A DNA stretch of 64,000 bases from positions 5,084,001-5,148,000 of the forward strand of contig NZ_CP117449.1 of NCBI RefSeq assembly GCF_030687835.1, written 5' to 3'. The number at the start of each line of letters is the position of its first letter. Positions within the stretch are counted from its first letter, which is position 1. Below, piece by piece: positions 45,524-56,645 of this stretch. The stretch is from Pseudomonas hefeiensis. GTDB taxonomy: Bacteria > Pseudomonadota > Gammaproteobacteria > Pseudomonadales > Pseudomonadaceae. The notes under the pieces were generated by a model. That model was not told where the DNA came from and searched no databases. It saw only the letters and a list, made by a program, of their open reading frames with translations. Both the position numbers and the translations under genes were made by a program.

Positions 45524-47899
45524 TTAGAACGTCTGGCCGAGGGAGAATTGGAACACTTGGGTTTCAGCGTCATCCGGTTTCTTGATCGGCATCGCCAGGG
45601 CGAAGCTCAAAGGACCCAGCGCGGTGACCCAGGTCACACCCACGCCCACGGAACTTGCCAGGTTGCTCAGGCTGATGTCGTTGCACTGGGTATTGGACCT
45701 GGTGCCGTCGGTGTTGGTGGTGTCCTCGCACGAAGAGTCGAATACGTTACCCACGTCCCAGAATACCGAGGTACGCAAGGAGCGCTGATCCTTGACGAAC
45801 GGCATCGGGAACAACAGCTCTACACCGCCCTGGATCAGGACATTACCACCGAACGGCAGCGGATCCTGGTCCGGATCACGTATGGTTCCCGGGTTGGTGC
45901 CCTTGCTCGGCGTACTGCGCGGGCCAAGGGTGCTGTCCTTGAAACCACGGACCGAGTTGAAACCACCAGCATAGTAGTTCTCGTAGAACGGCAAGCCGTC
46001 GGTGGAACCATAGCCGTCGCCATAACCCAGCTCAGTGTGCAGACGCATGGTGTAATTATCAGACAGCGGCTGGAACAGTTGACCACGATAGTCGAGCTTG
46101 AAGAACGAGAGATCGCTGCCAGGGGTGGTAGTTTCCAGTACCAGGCTCTGGGAACGGCCACGGGTCGCCAGTACGCCTTTGTTCAGGGTCGACTCGGACC
46201 AACCGACAGACGCCTTGAAGTTCAGGTACTTGTCGCCTTCCTTTTCAACGAAGTCAAAAATCTCGTCAACGGTATAACGCCCGGTGCTGATCTCGTCCTG
46301 CTGGGCGGTGAGACCGAACGTCAGACGCGAAGTCTCGCTGATTGGATAACCCACGTTGACGCCTGCACCCAGGCTGTCCACGGCATAGCTGGAGATGTCG
46401 GAGTCGAGCTCGTCATAGTCAGTGGTGCGATAGAAGGCGTTGTAGCCCAGGCTCACACCGTCTGCAGTCCAGTAGGGGTCGACGAAACCGAAGTTGTAGC
46501 GGGTCTGGTATTCGCTGCGGGTCAGGCCGACGCTGACCCGGTTACCGGTACCCAGGAAGTTGTTCTGGGTGATCGAGCCGCCGAGGATCAGACCGGCGCT
46601 CTGGGCGAAACCGACGCTGGCGGTGATCGAACCGGAAGCCTGCTCTTCAACGCTGTAGTTCACATCGACCTGGTCATCAACGCCGGGCACTGCCGGAGTC
46701 TCGACGTTGACTTCCTTGAAGAAGCCCAGGCGTTCCAGGCGAGTCTTGGACTGGTCGATCAGGTAAGTCGATGCCCAGCCACCTTCCATCTGGCGCATTT
46801 CACGGCGCAGCACCTCGTCCTCGGACTTGGTGTTGCCACGGAAGTTGATGCGGTTGACGTAGGCACGCTTGCCCGGATCCACGGCGAAGGTGATGTCGAC
46901 GGTATGGTCTTCATCGTGTGGCTGAGGCACGCCGTTGACGTTGGCGAAAGTATAACCTTCGTTACCCAGGCGCCGGGTGATCAGTTCGGAAGTGGTGGTC
47001 ATCAGCTTGCGCGAGAACACCTGGCCCTTCTGCACCAGCAGCAGCGACGTGACCTGGTCTTCGGGGACCTTCAGGTCACCGCTGAGCTTGACGTCACGAA
47101 CGGTGTACTTGTCGCCTTCGTTGACGTTGACGGTGATGTAGACGTGCTTCTTGTCCGGGGTGATGGACACCTGGGTCGAAGCGATATCCATGTTGATATA
47201 GCCACGGTCCAGGTAGTAGGAACGCAGGCGCTCCAGGTCACCAGAGAGTTTTTCGCGAGCATACTTGTCGTCATTCTTGAAGAACGACAGCCAGTTGGTG
47301 GTCTTGAGCTCGAACAGGTCGATCAGGTCTTCATCCGGGAAAACCGTGTTGCCCACCACGTTGATGTGCTGGATGGCCGCAACGGTGCCTTCATTGATGT
47401 TGACCTTAAGGCCTACGCGGTTGCGCGGCTGCGGTACCACTTCAGTGTCGACGGTGGCCGAGTAACGACCCTGGGCAACGTACTGGCGTTGCAGCTCGTT
47501 ACGAACACCTTCGAGGGTGGCGCGCTGGAAGATTTCGCCTTCGGCCAGGCCGGATTGTTTGAGGCCCTTCATCAGGTCTTCAGTGGAGATCGCCTTGTTG
47601 CCTTCGATCTCGATACTGGCGACCGACGGCCGCTCAACTACCGTGATGACCAGGACATTGCCGTCACGACCCAGTTGGATATCTTGAAAGAAGCCGGTTT
47701 TGAACAGCGCACGAGTGGACTCCACCAGGCGCCGATCATCCGCCTGCTCGCCGACGTTTAACGGCAAGGCACCAAAGACACTACCCGCGGAGACCCGCTG
47801 GAGGCCATTGACGCGAATATCAGAGATAGTGAAGGACTCGGCGTGAACTTCGGCGATCATCAATACGGTGAGAACCGCAGTTAGCAGCAGACGTTTCAT
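45524..47899 (-). CDS. bamA: Outer membrane assembly factor BamA
   Basis: A 791-residue Omp85 protein from the ATG at 47899 (MKRLLLTAVLTVLMIAEVHA, a signal peptide). Five POTRA domains cover about residues 22-420 and the beta barrel follows, with the GFNSVRGF motif (YAGGFNSVRGFKDSTLGP) and a C-terminal FQFSLGQTF. It folds outer membrane proteins. It follows rseP after 74 bp holding a terminator-like hairpin. Confidence 0.97.
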   Translation of the reverse strand: MKRLLLTAVLTVLMIAEVHAESFTISDIRVNGLQRVSAGSVFGALPLNVGEQADDRRLVESTRALFKTGFFQDIQLGRDGNVLVITVVERPSVASIEIEGNKAISTEDLMKGLKQSGLAEGEIFQRATLEGVRNELQRQYVAQGRYSATVDTEVVPQPRNRVGLKVNINEGTVAAIQHINVVGNTVFPDEDLIDLFELKTTNWLSFFKNDDKYAREKLSGDLERLRSYYLDRGYINMDIASTQVSITPDKKHVYITVNVNEGDKYTVRDVKLSGDLKVPEDQVTSLLLVQKGQVFSRKLMTTTSELITRRLGNEGYTFANVNGVPQPHDEDHTVDITFAVDPGKRAYVNRINFRGNTKSEDEVLRREMRQMEGGWASTYLIDQSKTRLERLGFFKEVNVETPAVPGVDDQVDVNYSVEEQASGSITASVGFAQSAGLILGGSITQNNFLGTGNRVSVGLTRSEYQTRYNFGFVDPYWTADGVSLGYNAFYRTTDYDELDSDISSYAVDSLGAGVNVGYPISETSRLTFGLTAQQDEISTGRYTVDEIFDFVEKEGDKYLNFKASVGWSESTLNKGVLATRGRSQSLVLETTTPGSDLSFFKLDYRGQLFQPLSDNYTMRLHTELGYGDGYGSTDGLPFYENYYAGGFNSVRGFKDSTLGPRSTPSKGTNPGTIRDPDQDPLPFGGNVLIQGGVELLFPMPFVKDQRSLRTSVFWDVGNVFDSSCEDTTNTDGTRSNTQCNDISLSNLASSVGVGVTWVTALGPLSFALAMPIKKPDDAETQVFQFSLGQTF

Positions 47900-47934
47900 G
47901 AAGTCCTTTCTTATTCCAACTGGCAATAAACAAA

Positions 47935-47953
47935 CTGCCGCAAAATGCGGCAG
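47935..47953 (-). terminator. Terminator-like hairpin between rseP and bamA
   Basis: CTGCCGCA, AAA, TGCGGCAG is a perfect eight-pair stem; on the minus strand it is followed by TTTGTTT. It may partly separate bamA from the upstream operon. Confidence 0.65.
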
Positions 47954-47973
47954 ATTCGCAATTCAGCGAAGCG

Positions 47974-49326
47974 TTACAGACGACCCAAATCGTTGACCAA
48001 GGCAAGCAACATCACCCCGACCACCAAGCTGATACCGATCTGTATCCCCCAACCTTGCACCCTATCCGACAAGGGACGACCACGCGCCCACTCGATCAGA
48101 TAAAACAGCAGATGCCCCCCATCCAGTACCGGAATGGGCAGCAAATTCAGAACCCCCAGGCTAATGCTCAGATAAGCAAGGAAATTCAGGAAATCAGCGA
48201 CGCCCGACTGGGCAGAAGCGCCCGCCACTTTAGCAATGGTTATCGGTCCACTCAAGTTTTTTACCGAGAGCTCGCCGAACAACATTTTCTTGAGCGAATC
48301 GAGGGTCAGGATGCTCATGGTCCAGGTACGACGCGCGCCCTCGCCAATTGCCGCCACAGGGCCGAAGCTGACCTCACGAACCATCTCCGGTGGCCAGTCG
48401 ACGGCCTTGACGCCGGCGCCCAGATAACCGGTCGGCGTCTTGCTCTCGCCACGAGCGCCCAAGGTCACCGGGACGTCAATTGGAGCACCGTCGCGTTCGA
48501 CGCGCAGCACAATTTTGGTATCAGGACGTACACGAACCGAATCGACCACCTGCTGCCAGTCGCTGACCGGCAGGCCATCAAGCGACAGCAGCCGATCACC
48601 GGTCTTCAGGCCTGCTGCCTGGGCCGGGCCTTTCGGATCAAGCTCGGCCAGCACCGGCGGCAACGCAGGTCGCCAAGGCCGAATGCCCAGGGAACGGATC
48701 GGATCCGGCTCGTCGGCACCCTTGAGCCAGTTATCCAGCACCAGCTCGCGAGGCGACTGCGTCGTCGAACCTTGCTCACGCACCACCAACTGCAACGAGC
48801 CGCTCTCGCCCAGACGCCGCACTAATTGCAGATTCACCGCCGCCCAGCCCGAGGTGGGCTCGCCATCGATGGCGACGATTTCCTCGCCCGCACCCAGACC
48901 CGCCCGTGCGGCTATGCTGCCGGCCTCGACCGCGCCGATGACCGGCCGCACCTGCTCGCTGCCCAACATGGCCAGGGCCCAGAAAAAAACCATGGCCAGT
49001 AAAAAGTTGGCAATCGGCCCCGCCGCCACAATGGCGATACGCTGACGGACGGTCTTGCGATTGAAGGATTGGTCGAGCTGATCGGCGGGCACTTCACCTT
49101 CGCGCTCGTCGAGCATTTTCACGTAGCCGCCCAGCGGAATGGCTGCCACGACGAACTCGGTGCCTTTTTTGTCATGCCAGCGCAGCAGCGGCATGCCGAA
49201 ACCGACGGAAAAACGCAGAACCTTGACGCCACAGCGACGCGCGACCCAGAAATGCCCGAATTCGTGAAAAGTGACCAGCACACCCAATGCAACCAGGGTG
49301 CCGACAATCATATAGAGCGCGCTCAT
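47974..49326 (-). CDS. rseP: Site-2 protease RseP
   Basis: A 450-residue membrane protease from the ATG at 49326 (GGAG upstream). The zinc site is HEFGH at residues 21-25, with the third ligand in IPVLDGGHLLFYLIEWARGR. Two PDZ domains lie between (GIAARAGLGAGEEIVAIDGE-like and GPAQAAGLKTGDRLLSLDG). It cuts the anti-sigma factor MucA/RseA to free the envelope-stress sigma factor. Confidence 0.96.
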   Translation of the reverse strand: MSALYMIVGTLVALGVLVTFHEFGHFWVARRCGVKVLRFSVGFGMPLLRWHDKKGTEFVVAAIPLGGYVKMLDEREGEVPADQLDQSFNRKTVRQRIAIVAAGPIANFLLAMVFFWALAMLGSEQVRPVIGAVEAGSIAARAGLGAGEEIVAIDGEPTSGWAAVNLQLVRRLGESGSLQLVVREQGSTTQSPRELVLDNWLKGADEPDPIRSLGIRPWRPALPPVLAELDPKGPAQAAGLKTGDRLLSLDGLPVSDWQQVVDSVRVRPDTKIVLRVERDGAPIDVPVTLGARGESKTPTGYLGAGVKAVDWPPEMVREVSFGPVAAIGEGARRTWTMSILTLDSLKKMLFGELSVKNLSGPITIAKVAGASAQSGVADFLNFLAYLSISLGVLNLLPIPVLDGGHLLFYLIEWARGRPLSDRVQGWGIQIGISLVVGVMLLALVNDLGRL

Positions 49327-49378
49327 CTGTTTTCTCCGCAATCCTGCCCAGGACAACCCTGGCTAACGTACCGCAGCC

Positions 49379-50569
49379 TCAACGCCCGTGCCGCTTCAAC
49401 CATTGGCCCGCCAGCTCGCGAGCCCTGGCGTCCGCCGTGAATACCGCATCGAGGTCATCGAGCGAAACCACGGCCTCGAGGTTCAAGACCTCCTCGATGA
49501 TACTCGCGATCTCGAGGTAACGGACACGTCCGTCGAGAAACGCTGCAACCGCCACCTCATTGGCGGCGTTAAGCATGGCCGGAGCACTGTTGCCCGCCTC
49601 GGCCGCCTGTCGCGCCAGACGCAGGCATGGAAAGCGCTGCTCGTCCGGCGCCTGGAAATCCAGGCGGGCAATGGCAAACAGGTCCAGCGGCGCCACGCCC
49701 GAATCGATCCGCGCAGGCCAGGCCAGTGCATTGGCGATCGGGGTGCGCATGTCCGGGTTGCCCAACTGGGCCAGTACCGAACCGTCGATGTAGTCCACCA
49801 GGGAGTGGATCACGCTCTGCGGGTGAATCACTACCTCGACCTGGGAAGGCTTGGCATCGAACAACCAGCAAGCCTCGATCAATTCCAGGCCCTTGTTCAT
49901 CATGCTGGCCGAATCCACGGAAATCTTGCGTCCCATGGACCAGTTCGGGTGAGCACAAGCCTGCTCCGGTGAAACATGCACCAATTCTTCCAGCGGAGTC
50001 TGCCGGAACGGGCCGCCGGAAGCTGTCAGTAAAATCCGCCGAACCCCCACTGCGCCCAGGCCGCGGGAAAAATCCTGCGGCATGCATTGAAAAATCGCAT
50101 TGTGCTCGCTGTCGATGGGCAACAACACCGAGCCGCTTTTGCGCACCGCCTGCATGAACAGCGCGCCGGACATTACCAAAGCTTCTTTGTTGGCCAGCAG
50201 GATCTTCTTGCCAGCCTCCACTGCCGCCAGCGTCGGACGCAAGCCCGCCGCACCGACAATCGCCGCCATCACCGCGTCGACTTCAGGATCGGAGGCCACC
50301 TGACACAAGCCCTCCTCCCCCACCAGCACACGGGTAGGCAAGCCTGCCGCGCGCAAGTCGTCCTGCAAGACCCGCGCAACGCCAGCCTCGGGCACCACGG
50401 CGAACCGCGGGGTGTGGCGCACGCACAGCGCCAGCAGCTCACTCAAGCGAGTGAAACCACTGAGGGCAAACACCTGATAGCGCTCCGGGTGCCGGCCGAT
50501 GACGTCAAGTGTACTCAGACCAATCGAACCGGTAGCCCCCAGGACGGTGATGTATTGAGGGCGACTCAC
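49379..50569 (-). CDS. dxr: 1-deoxy-D-xylulose 5-phosphate reductoisomerase
   Basis: A 396-residue enzyme from a GTG at 50569 that overlaps the cdsA stop (GTGA), as is usual in Pseudomonas. NADPH binding is in [20 protein letters not shown]; the metal site is in [15 protein letters not shown]. It makes methylerythritol phosphate, the step before IspD. An in-frame ATG at 50584 is an alternative start. Confidence 0.96.
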   Translation of the reverse strand: MSRPQYITVLGATGSIGLSTLDVIGRHPERYQVFALSGFTRLSELLALCVRHTPRFAVVPEAGVARVLQDDLRAAGLPTRVLVGEEGLCQVASDPEVDAVMAAIVGAAGLRPTLAAVEAGKKILLANKEALVMSGALFMQAVRKSGSVLLPIDSEHNAIFQCMPQDFSRGLGAVGVRRILLTASGGPFRQTPLEELVHVSPEQACAHPNWSMGRKISVDSASMMNKGLELIEACWLFDAKPSQVEVVIHPQSVIHSLVDYIDGSVLAQLGNPDMRTPIANALAWPARIDSGVAPLDLFAIARLDFQAPDEQRFPCLRLARQAAEAGNSAPAMLNAANEVAVAAFLDGRVRYLEIASIIEEVLNLEAVVSLDDLDAVFTADARARELAGQWLKRHGR

Positions 50570-51372
50570 GATGCCGCCATCCACAACAACACGGCAAAGA
50601 TCGGAATCGCAGCGGTGAGGCTGTCGATGCGATCCAGCACGCCACCATGGCCGGGCAGCAGATTACTGCTGTCCTTGATGCCGGACTGACGCTTGAACAT
50701 GCTTTCGGTCAGATCGCCGACCACCGAAACAAACACGATGAGGGCGGCGCCAAACAGGCCCATCAGCAACTGCCCGGCACTCCACTCGCGCACGACGCCG
50801 ACCACGGCCGTAATCACCAGGCTCAAGGCCAGGCCGCCATAGACCCCTTCCCAGCTCTTGCCAGGACTGACCTTGGGTGCAAGCTTGCGCTTGCCGAACG
50901 CCCGCCCGGAGAAATAGGCACCGACATCCGCGCCCCAGACCAACACCATCACGGCCATGATCTGCCAGTTGCCCAACGGGCCTTGCTTGATCCAGATCAG
51001 CCCTTGCCAGGCCGGTAGCAGGATAAGCAGGCCAATCACCAGCTTCGCGGCAGCGCCTGCCCAATGATGCGTGGTCCGCGGATAGGTCAACACCAGGAAG
51101 GTCGCCGTGGCCCACCACAAGACCGCCGCACCCAGTACCCAGGGCGCGATACCCGGCACCAGGTACATGACGAACAGCATCGCCGCCACGGCCACGGCGT
51201 AGGCCACGCGCGCAGACTGCGCAGGGAAACCCGCCAGGCGCGCCCACTCCCACGCCCCCAAAGTCACGACCAACCCGATGAACAGCGCGAAACTGGCGCC
51301 TTCAAGCAGGAAAAATCCACCCAGGGCAATGGGCAAGAGGATCAGGGCGGTGATGATTCGTTGTTTAAGCAT
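50566..51372 (-). CDS. cdsA: Phosphatidate cytidylyltransferase
   Basis: A 268-residue membrane enzyme with about eight hydrophobic segments and the CDP-alcohol signature [20 protein letters not shown] followed by [10 protein letters not shown]. It makes CDP-diacylglycerol, the precursor of all phospholipids. It shares its first base with the uppS end. Confidence 0.95.
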   Translation of the reverse strand: MLKQRIITALILLPIALGGFFLLEGASFALFIGLVVTLGAWEWARLAGFPAQSARVAYAVAVAAMLFVMYLVPGIAPWVLGAAVLWWATATFLVLTYPRTTHHWAGAAAKLVIGLLILLPAWQGLIWIKQGPLGNWQIMAVMVLVWGADVGAYFSGRAFGKRKLAPKVSPGKSWEGVYGGLALSLVITAVVGVVREWSAGQLLMGLFGAALIVFVSVVGDLTESMFKRQSGIKDSSNLLPGHGGVLDRIDSLTAAIPIFAVLLWMAAS

Positions 51373-52127
51373 TAAACCCGGGCTCCAGCTTCGATCTGCT
51401 CACTCGTTTTACCGAAGCGACGCTGACGGGAAGCGAAATCGGCCAGCGCCGTGCGCATGGCTTCGTGTTTGAAGTCCGGCCAGAACAGGTCGGAGAAGTA
51501 CAGCTCAGCGTAGGCCAGCTGCCAGAGCAGGAAGTTACTGATGCGATGCTCGCCACCGGTGCGAATGCACAGGTCCGGCAACGGCAAGTCGCCAGTGGCC
51601 AGACAGGCCTGCAACAACTCGGGCGTGATGTCTTCCGGCCGCAGATGCCCGGCCTGGACTTCCCGCGCGAGCCGTTGGGCCGCCTGGGCGATGTCCCACT
51701 GGCCGCCATAGTTGGCGGCAATTTGCAGGACGAACCGATCGGCACCCGCCGTGGCGGCCTCGGCTTCGCGCATTGCGGCCTGCAACTCGGGATGAAAGCG
51801 CGAGCGATCACCAATGATGCGCAGGCTGATACTGTTGTCGTTGAGGCGCTTGGCCTCACGCCGCAGGGCCTTGAGGAACAGGTCCATCAAGGCACTGACT
51901 TCATCGGCCGGACGCTGCCAGTTCTCGCTGGAGAAGGCGAACAGGGTCAGTACCTCGACCCCGGCCTCGGCACACACCTCGATGACCGCGCGAACTGCAT
52001 CAACCCCCGCTTTATGCCCGGCAACGCCAGGCATAAAGCGCTTCTTGGCCCAGCGATTATTGCCGTCCATGATGATTGCCACGTGACGCGGAACCGCGAA
52101 CGGCACGGCCTGCTTGGTCTTTTCCAT
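51372..52127 (-). CDS. uppS: Undecaprenyl diphosphate synthase
   Basis: A 251-residue cis-prenyltransferase with the diagnostic HVAIIMDGNNRWAKKR and the C-terminal CIRTGGEHRISNFLLWQLAY. It makes the C55 lipid carrier for cell wall and lipopolysaccharide. It follows frr by 13 bp. Confidence 0.95.
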   Translation of the reverse strand: MEKTKQAVPFAVPRHVAIIMDGNNRWAKKRFMPGVAGHKAGVDAVRAVIEVCAEAGVEVLTLFAFSSENWQRPADEVSALMDLFLKALRREAKRLNDNSISLRIIGDRSRFHPELQAAMREAEAATAGADRFVLQIAANYGGQWDIAQAAQRLAREVQAGHLRPEDITPELLQACLATGDLPLPDLCIRTGGEHRISNFLLWQLAYAELYFSDLFWPDFKHEAMRTALADFASRQRRFGKTSEQIEAGARV

Positions 52128-52140
52128 GAAAACGAGACCC

Positions 52141-52698
52141 TTATACGGCCATCAGGTCTTTTTCTTTCTGCGCCAAATCCGCGTCGATTTTAGCCACGTA
52201 CTTCTTGGTCAGGTCATCAATCTCGCCAGTGGCGCGACGCTCTTCGTCTTCGCTGATTTCCTTTTCCTTGACCAGGTCCTTGAGCTGACTGTTGGCATCA
52301 CGGCGGATATTACGCACGGCGACGCGAGCGTCTTCAGCCACATCACGGGCCTGCTTGGTGAAGCCCTTACGGGTTTCCTCGGTCAGGGCCGGCATGGAAA
52401 TCAGCAGCAGCTCACCCAGGTTGGTCGGGTTCAGGTTCAGGCCGGCACTGCCAATGGCCTTGTCGACCGCGCCCAGCATGTTGCGCTCAAAGGCAACGAC
52501 TTGCAGGGTCCGGGCATCCTTGACGGTGATGTTGGCCACTTGCTTGATCGGAGTATCAGCGCCGTAGTACGGCACCATCACGCCTTCGAGGATGCTTGGG
52601 TGCGCCTGGCCGGTACGAATGCGACCGAAGTTGTGTGCCAGCGACTCCACGGATTTCTGCATGCGCTCTTGAGCGTCTTTCTTGATTTCGTTGATCAT
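52141..52698 (-). CDS. frr: Ribosome recycling factor
   Basis: A 185-residue helical protein starting [20 protein letters not shown], with [19 protein letters not shown]. It splits ribosomes after termination. It overlaps pyrH by 4 bp. Confidence 0.96.
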   Translation of the reverse strand: MINEIKKDAQERMQKSVESLAHNFGRIRTGQAHPSILEGVMVPYYGADTPIKQVANITVKDARTLQVVAFERNMLGAVDKAIGSAGLNLNPTNLGELLLISMPALTEETRKGFTKQARDVAEDARVAVRNIRRDANSQLKDLVKEKEISEDEERRATGEIDDLTKKYVAKIDADLAQKEKDLMAV

Positions 52699-53438
52699 TG
52701 TTGTGCTTCCTCGATCAGTGTTCCTTCGGCGCCACCATGCACGATATTCAGCAGGGCGCCGGGCTTGTTCATGTTAAAAACGCGCAGCGGCATCTTGTGG
52801 TCGCGGCACAGGCAGATAGCCGTCAGGTCCATGACACCCAGCTTGCGATCCAGTACTTCATCGTAGGTCAGATGATCGAACTTCTCGGCATGCGGATCTT
52901 TGAACGGGTCAGCGGTATAGACGCCATCGACCTTGGTTGCCTTGAGCACGACATCGGCATCGATCTCGATCGCTCGCAGGCAGGCGGCCGAATCCGTGGT
53001 GAAGAACGGATTACCGGTGCCGGCGGCAAAAATCACCACTTCCTTGGCATTGAGGTGGCGCATCGCTTTGCGGCGGTCGTAGTGATCGGTCACGCCGACC
53101 ATGGAGATGGCCGACATTACGATGGCCGAGATATTGGCACGCTCCAGCGCGTCACGCATAGCCAGGGCGTTCATCACAGTGGCCAGCATGCCCATGTGGT
53201 CGCCCGTAACCCGATCCATGCCGGCCGCGCTCAGCGCTGCGCCGCGGAACAGGTTGCCGCCGCCGATAACCAGGCCGACCTGAACGCCGATCCCGACCAA
53301 CTGGCCGACTTCCAGGGCCATGCGATCCAGCACTTTCGGATCGATCCCGAACTCTTCCGAGCCCATCAGGGCCTCGCCGCTAAGCTTGAGTAGAATGCGT
53401 TTATAGCGAGCCTGATAACCACTGCCCTGCTGAGCCAT
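52695..53438 (-). CDS. pyrH: UMP kinase
   Basis: A 247-residue amino acid kinase family enzyme from the ATG at 53438 with AGGAGA upstream ([20 protein letters not shown]). The motifs [10 protein letters not shown] and [16 protein letters not shown] are complete. It makes UDP. The frame upstream of this ATG is not used. Confidence 0.96.
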   Translation of the reverse strand: MAQQGSGYQARYKRILLKLSGEALMGSEEFGIDPKVLDRMALEVGQLVGIGVQVGLVIGGGNLFRGAALSAAGMDRVTGDHMGMLATVMNALAMRDALERANISAIVMSAISMVGVTDHYDRRKAMRHLNAKEVVIFAAGTGNPFFTTDSAACLRAIEIDADVVLKATKVDGVYTADPFKDPHAEKFDHLTYDEVLDRKLGVMDLTAICLCRDHKMPLRVFNMNKPGALLNIVHGGAEGTLIEEAQQ

Positions 53439-53589
53439 TGCGAATCTCTCCTGCGGCGTATTTTCGAAAATTCTTTCAGGCTGTTTGCAGCCTGCGTTCA
53501 CTCTAGCTTGACGCTGACACAGCGCCATCGGAACACGGCTTTGTAAGCCAGTTCCGACAGGAAACCAATAAAAATCGGCATCCCCATCC

Positions 53590-53624
53590 AAAAAGAGGCT
53601 GCGCGCGTAAGCGGGCAGCCTCTT
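53590..53624 (-). terminator. Terminator after tsf
   Basis: On the minus strand GAGGCTGC, loop, GCAGCCTC and TTTTT lie 26 bases after the tsf stop, before pyrH. Confidence 0.88.
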
Positions 53625-53649
53625 CAGGGCGACAGTTGTAAAAACCGTC

Positions 53650-54513
53650 TTATTGCTTGCTGGCAGCCAGTTGAGCAGCCACTTCTTCAGCGAAGTTGTC
53701 TACTGGCTTCTCGATGCCTTCGCCCACTTTGAAGTAGGTGAAGGAAACGATTTCAGCGCCGCCCTTCTTGGCCAGTTCACCGACCTTGATTTCAGGGTTC
53801 TTGACGAAGGCCTGCTCAACCAGGCTGGCTTCAGCCAGGAACTTGGTGATACGACCGGCAATCATTTTTTCAACGATTTCGGCTGGTTTGCCTTTGATCT
53901 TGTCTTCGTTGAGCTGCATGAACACGGCTTTTTCGCGCTCAATGGCATCAGCGGAAACTTCCGACGGCAGCAGGAACTCTGGGTTGCTGGCAGCGACGTG
54001 CATCGCGATGTCTTTGGCCAGCTCGACGCTACCGCCTTTGAGGGCTACAACGACGCCGATCTTGTTGCCGTGCAGGTAAGAACCGACAACATCACCTTCG
54101 ACGCGAACCAGACGACGGATGTTGACGTTTTCGCCTACTTTGGCAACCAGGGCTTCACGAGCCGATTCCTGAGCGGCAATCAGCGGAGCTGCGTCGGTCA
54201 GTTTGTCGGCGAATGCTTTTTCTACACTGGCAGCAACGAATGCCTTGAAGTCGTCTTGCAGGGCCAGGAAGTCAGTCTGAGAGTTGACTTCGATGATAAC
54301 GGCAGCTTTACCGTCATCCTTGATACCGATCGCGCCTTCAGCGGCAATGTTGCCGGCTTTCTTGGCAGCCTTGATGGCGCCCGAAGCACGCATGTCATCA
54401 ATGGCTTTCTCGATGTCGCCGCCAGCCTTGGTCAAGGCTTTCTTGCAGTCCATCATGCCTTCGCCGGTACGCTCGCGCAGTTCTTTGACCAACGCTGCAG
54501 TAATCTCTGCCAT
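53650..54513 (-). CDS. tsf: Elongation factor Ts
   Basis: A 287-residue protein from the ATG at 54513 ([20 protein letters not shown]), with the signature [20 protein letters not shown] and the core motif [13 protein letters not shown]. It exchanges GDP on EF-Tu. It is the partner gene of rpsB, from which it is split by a hairpin. Confidence 0.97.
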   Translation of the reverse strand: MAEITAALVKELRERTGEGMMDCKKALTKAGGDIEKAIDDMRASGAIKAAKKAGNIAAEGAIGIKDDGKAAVIIEVNSQTDFLALQDDFKAFVAASVEKAFADKLTDAAPLIAAQESAREALVAKVGENVNIRRLVRVEGDVVGSYLHGNKIGVVVALKGGSVELAKDIAMHVAASNPEFLLPSEVSADAIEREKAVFMQLNEDKIKGKPAEIVEKMIAGRITKFLAEASLVEQAFVKNPEIKVGELAKKGGAEIVSFTYFKVGEGIEKPVDNFAEEVAAQLAASKQ

Positions 54514-54653
54514 TTTCAAATTCCTCTTGGATAGGTTTTCAACCATTCCACCCGACCGAACGGGCGATCAATTCTTCCTGAACCACCCTTTGTTAGCCGC
54601 TGCACGTTACAGATGCTGTAGCTGCGCTGCTGACAAATGGTTTTCGAGGTGGC

Positions 54654-54678
54654 AAAAAGGGGGCCAAGCCCCCTTTTT
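54654..54678. terminator. Symmetric hairpin between rpsB and tsf
   Basis: AAAAAGGGGGC, CAA, GCCCCCTTTTT works in either direction. Partial termination here would lower tsf relative to rpsB. Confidence 0.85.
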
Positions 54679-54706
54679 GCTTACTGAGTCAACGCCAGGG
54701 CGTCAA

Positions 54707-55444
54707 TTACTCAGCGGCTGCTGCCGGAGCTTCTTCAGCGAAGACTTCGGTGCCGCCATTCACGTTGTTGCGACCACGGATGACAGCGTCAGCCATCGAA
54801 CCCATGTACAGCTGGATGGCGCGAATGGCGTCATCGTTGCCTGGGATGATGTAGTCAACGCCTTCCGGGCTGCTGTTGGTATCGACAACGCCGATGACCG
54901 GGATACCCAGCTTGTTGGCTTCGGTGATCGCGATGCGCTCGTGGTCAACGTCGATCACGAACAGTGCGTCAGGCAGACCGCCCATGTCCTTGATACCGCC
55001 CAGGGAGCGGTCCAGCTTCTCAAGATCGCGGGTGCGCATCAGCGCTTCTTTCTTGGTCAGCTTGGCGAAAGTACCGTCTTCGGACTGAACTTCAAGGTCA
55101 CGCAGACGCTTGATGGAAGCGCGAATGGTCTTGAAGTTGGTCAGCATGCCGCCCAACCAGCGGTGATCGACGTACGGCGAACCGCAACGTGCTGCTTCTT
55201 CAGCAACGATCTTGCCAGCGGAACGCTTGGTGCCGACGAACAGAATCTTGTTTTTGCCCTGGGCCAGGCGCTCTACGAAGGTCAGTGCCTCGTTGAACAT
55301 TGGCAGGGTTTTTTCAAGGTTGATGATGTGGATCTTGTTACGCGCGCCGAAAATGTACTTACCCATTTTCGGGTTCCAGTAACGGGTCTGGTGACCGAAG
55401 TGCACACCGGCCTTCAGCATATCGCGCATGTTGACTTGGGACAT
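54707..55444 (-). CDS. rpsB: 30S ribosomal protein S2
   Basis: A 245-residue protein starting [20 protein letters not shown], with [20 protein letters not shown], the S2 motif [20 protein letters not shown], and [21 protein letters not shown] short acidic alanine-rich tail follows. Confidence 0.97.
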   Translation of the reverse strand: MSQVNMRDMLKAGVHFGHQTRYWNPKMGKYIFGARNKIHIINLEKTLPMFNEALTFVERLAQGKNKILFVGTKRSAGKIVAEEAARCGSPYVDHRWLGGMLTNFKTIRASIKRLRDLEVQSEDGTFAKLTKKEALMRTRDLEKLDRSLGGIKDMGGLPDALFVIDVDHERIAITEANKLGIPVIGVVDTNSSPEGVDYIIPGNDDAIRAIQLYMGSMADAVIRGRNNVNGGTEVFAEEAPAAAAE

Positions 55445-55580
55445 GATAGTTCCTTGATAAGTCGGGTTTGGCCTCCACGTATCCCAATGACCAACCAGCG
55501 ACTTATATAAGCCGAAGGCACCCAGGTCATCGTGTCGACACGTGTGTGGATTTAAGCTTGCGGGGTCATCCCCGGAAAGC
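55445..55580 (-). promoter_or_regulatory. rpsB leader with likely S2 autoregulation
   Basis: The leader on the minus strand contains GGTTGGTCATTGGGATACGT and GGAGGC, resembling the conserved S2-binding leader of gamma-proteobacteria as I recall it. S2 would repress its own and tsf translation. Confidence 0.5.
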
Positions 55581-55585
55581 GGCGC

Positions 55586-55593
55586 ATTTTATA
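55586..55593 (-). promoter_or_regulatory. rpsB -10 element (TATAAAAT)
   Basis: On the minus strand TATAAAAT lies 140 bases before the rpsB start. The -35 region is poor. The remaining bases to map (55594-55820) hold no gene; a TAGAAT at 55734-55739 may serve map. Confidence 0.5.
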
Positions 55594-55820
55594 CCACAGC
55601 AAGGGCGAAAACGGAACACGGATTCTGAAAACCTGGCGAAGCACCGCTCCCACGGCCCTTTCATTGCCTGTGGATACAGCCTTTGATAGAGAGAAGCGAT
55701 GCATGCAGGCGCGGATTTGCGCTGATCGTCTGTTAGAATCGCGTTTTTCAGGGCTGCCCGGATCATCATCCGCCGCCTATTTCGTTTTGAACAGCGCCGT
55801 CGGGCGCAGAGAGAGCCTGT

Positions 55821-56603
55821 ATGACCGTTACCCTCAAAACCCCCGAGGACATCGCAAAAATGCGTGTCGCCGGCAAACTCGCCGCCGACGTGCTGGAAAT
55901 GATTGCCGAACACGTCAAGCCGGGCGTTACCACCGAAGAACTGGACCGGATCTGCCACGACTACATCGTCAATGAGCAGAAAGCCATCCCTGCTCCGCTC
56001 AATTACAAGGGTTTCCCGAAGTCGATCTGCACCTCGATCAACCACGTGGTCTGCCACGGCATCCCCAACGAAAAGCCGCTGAAGGATGGCGACACCCTGA
56101 ACATCGACGTCACCGTCATCAAGGACGGCTATCACGGCGACACCAGTCGCATGTTCCATGTCGGCAACGTGCCGGAATGGGCCCAGCGCCTGTCGAAAGT
56201 CACCCAGGAATGCATGTACATGGCCATTGAACTGGTGAAACCGGGCTGCCGCCTGGGAGACATCGGCGAAGTGATCCAGAAACACGCGCAGAAGAATGGT
56301 TTCTCGGTGGTACGCGAGTTCTGCGGCCACGGTATCGGCAAAGTGTTCCATGAAGAACCGCAGATCCTGCACTACGGCCGTGCCGGCACCGGCATGGAGC
56401 TGCAAGCGGGCATGACCTTCACCATCGAGCCAATGATCAACCAGGGCCGCGCCAACACCAAGGTACTGGGTGACGGCTGGACCGCCATCACCAAGGACCG
56501 CAAGCTGTCAGCCCAGTGGGAACATACCTTGCTGGTCACCGAGACTGGGTACGAGATCTTCACCCTGCGCAACGATGACACCATCGCCCGCGTTTCCGCC
56601 TGA
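55821..56603 (+). CDS. map: Methionine aminopeptidase, type I
   Basis: A 260-residue enzyme starting MTVTLKTPEDIAKMRVAGKL. Metal ligands are seen in NIDVTVIKDGYHGDTSRMF, CGHGIGKVFHEEP, TIEPMI and SAQWEHTLLVTE. It removes the first methionine of new proteins. It is divergent from rpsB, as in most gamma-proteobacteria, and followed by glnD. Confidence 0.96.
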   Translation: MTVTLKTPEDIAKMRVAGKLAADVLEMIAEHVKPGVTTEELDRICHDYIVNEQKAIPAPLNYKGFPKSICTSINHVVCHGIPNEKPLKDGDTLNIDVTVIKDGYHGDTSRMFHVGNVPEWAQRLSKVTQECMYMAIELVKPGCRLGDIGEVIQKHAQKNGFSVVREFCGHGIGKVFHEEPQILHYGRAGTGMELQAGMTFTIEPMINQGRANTKVLGDGWTAITKDRKLSAQWEHTLLVTETGYEIFTLRNDDTIARVSA

Positions 56604-56645
56604 TCCACAACCCAGCTATAGATAGAAAGAAAGGAAAGCCATTCG

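Noticed and set aside
45200..47761. Open frame of 853 codons opposite skp and bamA
   Set aside because: Same mirror effect; it spans two unrelated genes and their gap.
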